This document shows positions 63,835 to 64,000 of a stretch of 64,000 bases of DNA, one piece after another; within the stretch, counting starts at the first letter, position 1; each line of letters begins with the position of its first letter. Below the pieces are notes generated by a model. The model did not search any database, was not told the DNA's origin, and saw only the letters and a program-made list of their open reading frames with translations. The translations under genes and the position numbers were made by a program. This DNA is from Vicinamibacterales bacterium (GTDB taxonomy: Bacteria; Acidobacteriota; Vicinamibacteria; Vicinamibacterales; 2-12-FULL-66-21), in assembly GCA_035699745.1 (NCBI GenBank), contig DASSPH010000013.1:1-64000 (forward strand). Reading direction: 5' to 3'.

Positions 63835-64000
63835 CTAGAACCTGAGCGCCATCACGAGGTGCACCACGGCCAGCACCATCACCGCATACGCCAGCGGCAC
63901 GTGCACGATCAGCCACGCGTGCAGCGTGCCGTGCAGCCGTTCCTGACGCAGCAGTTGCCGCTCCTCCTCGCACAGGTTCGCGAGATCCTCGAGCGGCGCG
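63835..64000 (-). CDS. C-terminal end of a membrane protein, possibly cytochrome b-like (partial)
   Basis: The frame enters from the right edge and ends in TAG at 63837-63835. The visible 54 residues comprise a charged helix (CEEERQLLRQERLHG) and a transmembrane helix (LIVHVPLAYAVMVLAVVHLV) with His residues at both ends (LHAWLIVH and VVHLVMAL). This pattern is like the last helix of a b-type cytochrome. Nine base pairs separate it from the decahaem gene, so the two are almost certainly one operon and may form a quinol-to-haem electron relay. Confidence 0.6.
   Translation of the reverse strand, partial: APLEDLANLCEEERQLLRQERLHGTLHAWLIVHVPLAYAVMVLAVVHLVMALRF

Overview
The window is about 64 kb of very GC-rich, densely coding DNA with genes on both strands. 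It contains no rRNA, no tRNA that I could see, no CRISPR array, and no transposase, integrase or phage gene. The gene content fits a free-living soil or sediment Acidobacteriota, probably Vicinamibacteria-like. Pointers are an ADOP-type duplicated MacB/FtsX permease, a DUF5916 outer-membrane barrel protein, an ECF sigma factor paired with a Ser/Thr kinase-TPR protein, S8 peptidases with VWGN repeats, and multihaem cytochromes. The taxonomic call is inference from gene families.

Layout. 1-9 kb: CPA1 antiporter, DUF5916 barrel protein, an S8 peptidase coupled to a prodomain-like small protein, response regulators and a NarL-type two-component pair. 9.2-14.9 kb: a complete tripartite RND efflux operon. 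15.1-22.4 kb: a giant secreted phospholipase D/purple acid phosphatase fusion with three beta-sandwich repeats, a rhomboid-fold protein lacking catalytic residues, and a secreted alpha/beta hydrolase. 22.5-24.8 kb: a compact four-gene operon with a clear promoter and a 3' hairpin. It encodes a SagB/ThcOx-type dehydrogenase with an N-terminal leader-binding-like domain next to a small basic protein with a Cys-containing tail, and is a candidate unusual RiPP cassette. 24.8-28 kb: kinase plus ECF sigma factor. 28-38.6 kb: inositol oxygenase, DEAD-box helicase, response regulator with a 37-residue membrane peptide, M16 peptidase, RidA and OCD-family pair, TruA, Pcm. 38.8-44.5 kb: small caspase-fold protein, eight-EF-hand protein, double GlcG-domain protein, metallo-hydrolase, and an aquaporin fused to a cyclic-nucleotide-binding domain. 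44.6-53.2 kb: GH63-like glucosidase, then an outer-membrane barrel protein translationally coupled to a secreted decahaem cytochrome with a beta-propeller tail. 53.2-57.5 kb: palindromic repeat array, DUF488 protein, a decayed gene, a GAF protein and the ADOP permease. 57.5-64 kb: HD-GYP/GAF protein with an S8 peptidase, glucose dehydrogenase, a second decahaem cytochrome and the end of a membrane protein.

The genes together suggest an organism that respires with multihaem cytochromes, secretes peptidases and phosphoesterases, degrades sugars, and signals by two-component systems, kinases and probably c-di-GMP. Intergenic regions carry several unrelated families of short tandem or palindromic repeats, some of which run into coding sequence. 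The most promising undescribed systems are the SagB/small-protein operon and the barrel/decahaem/beta-propeller pair.
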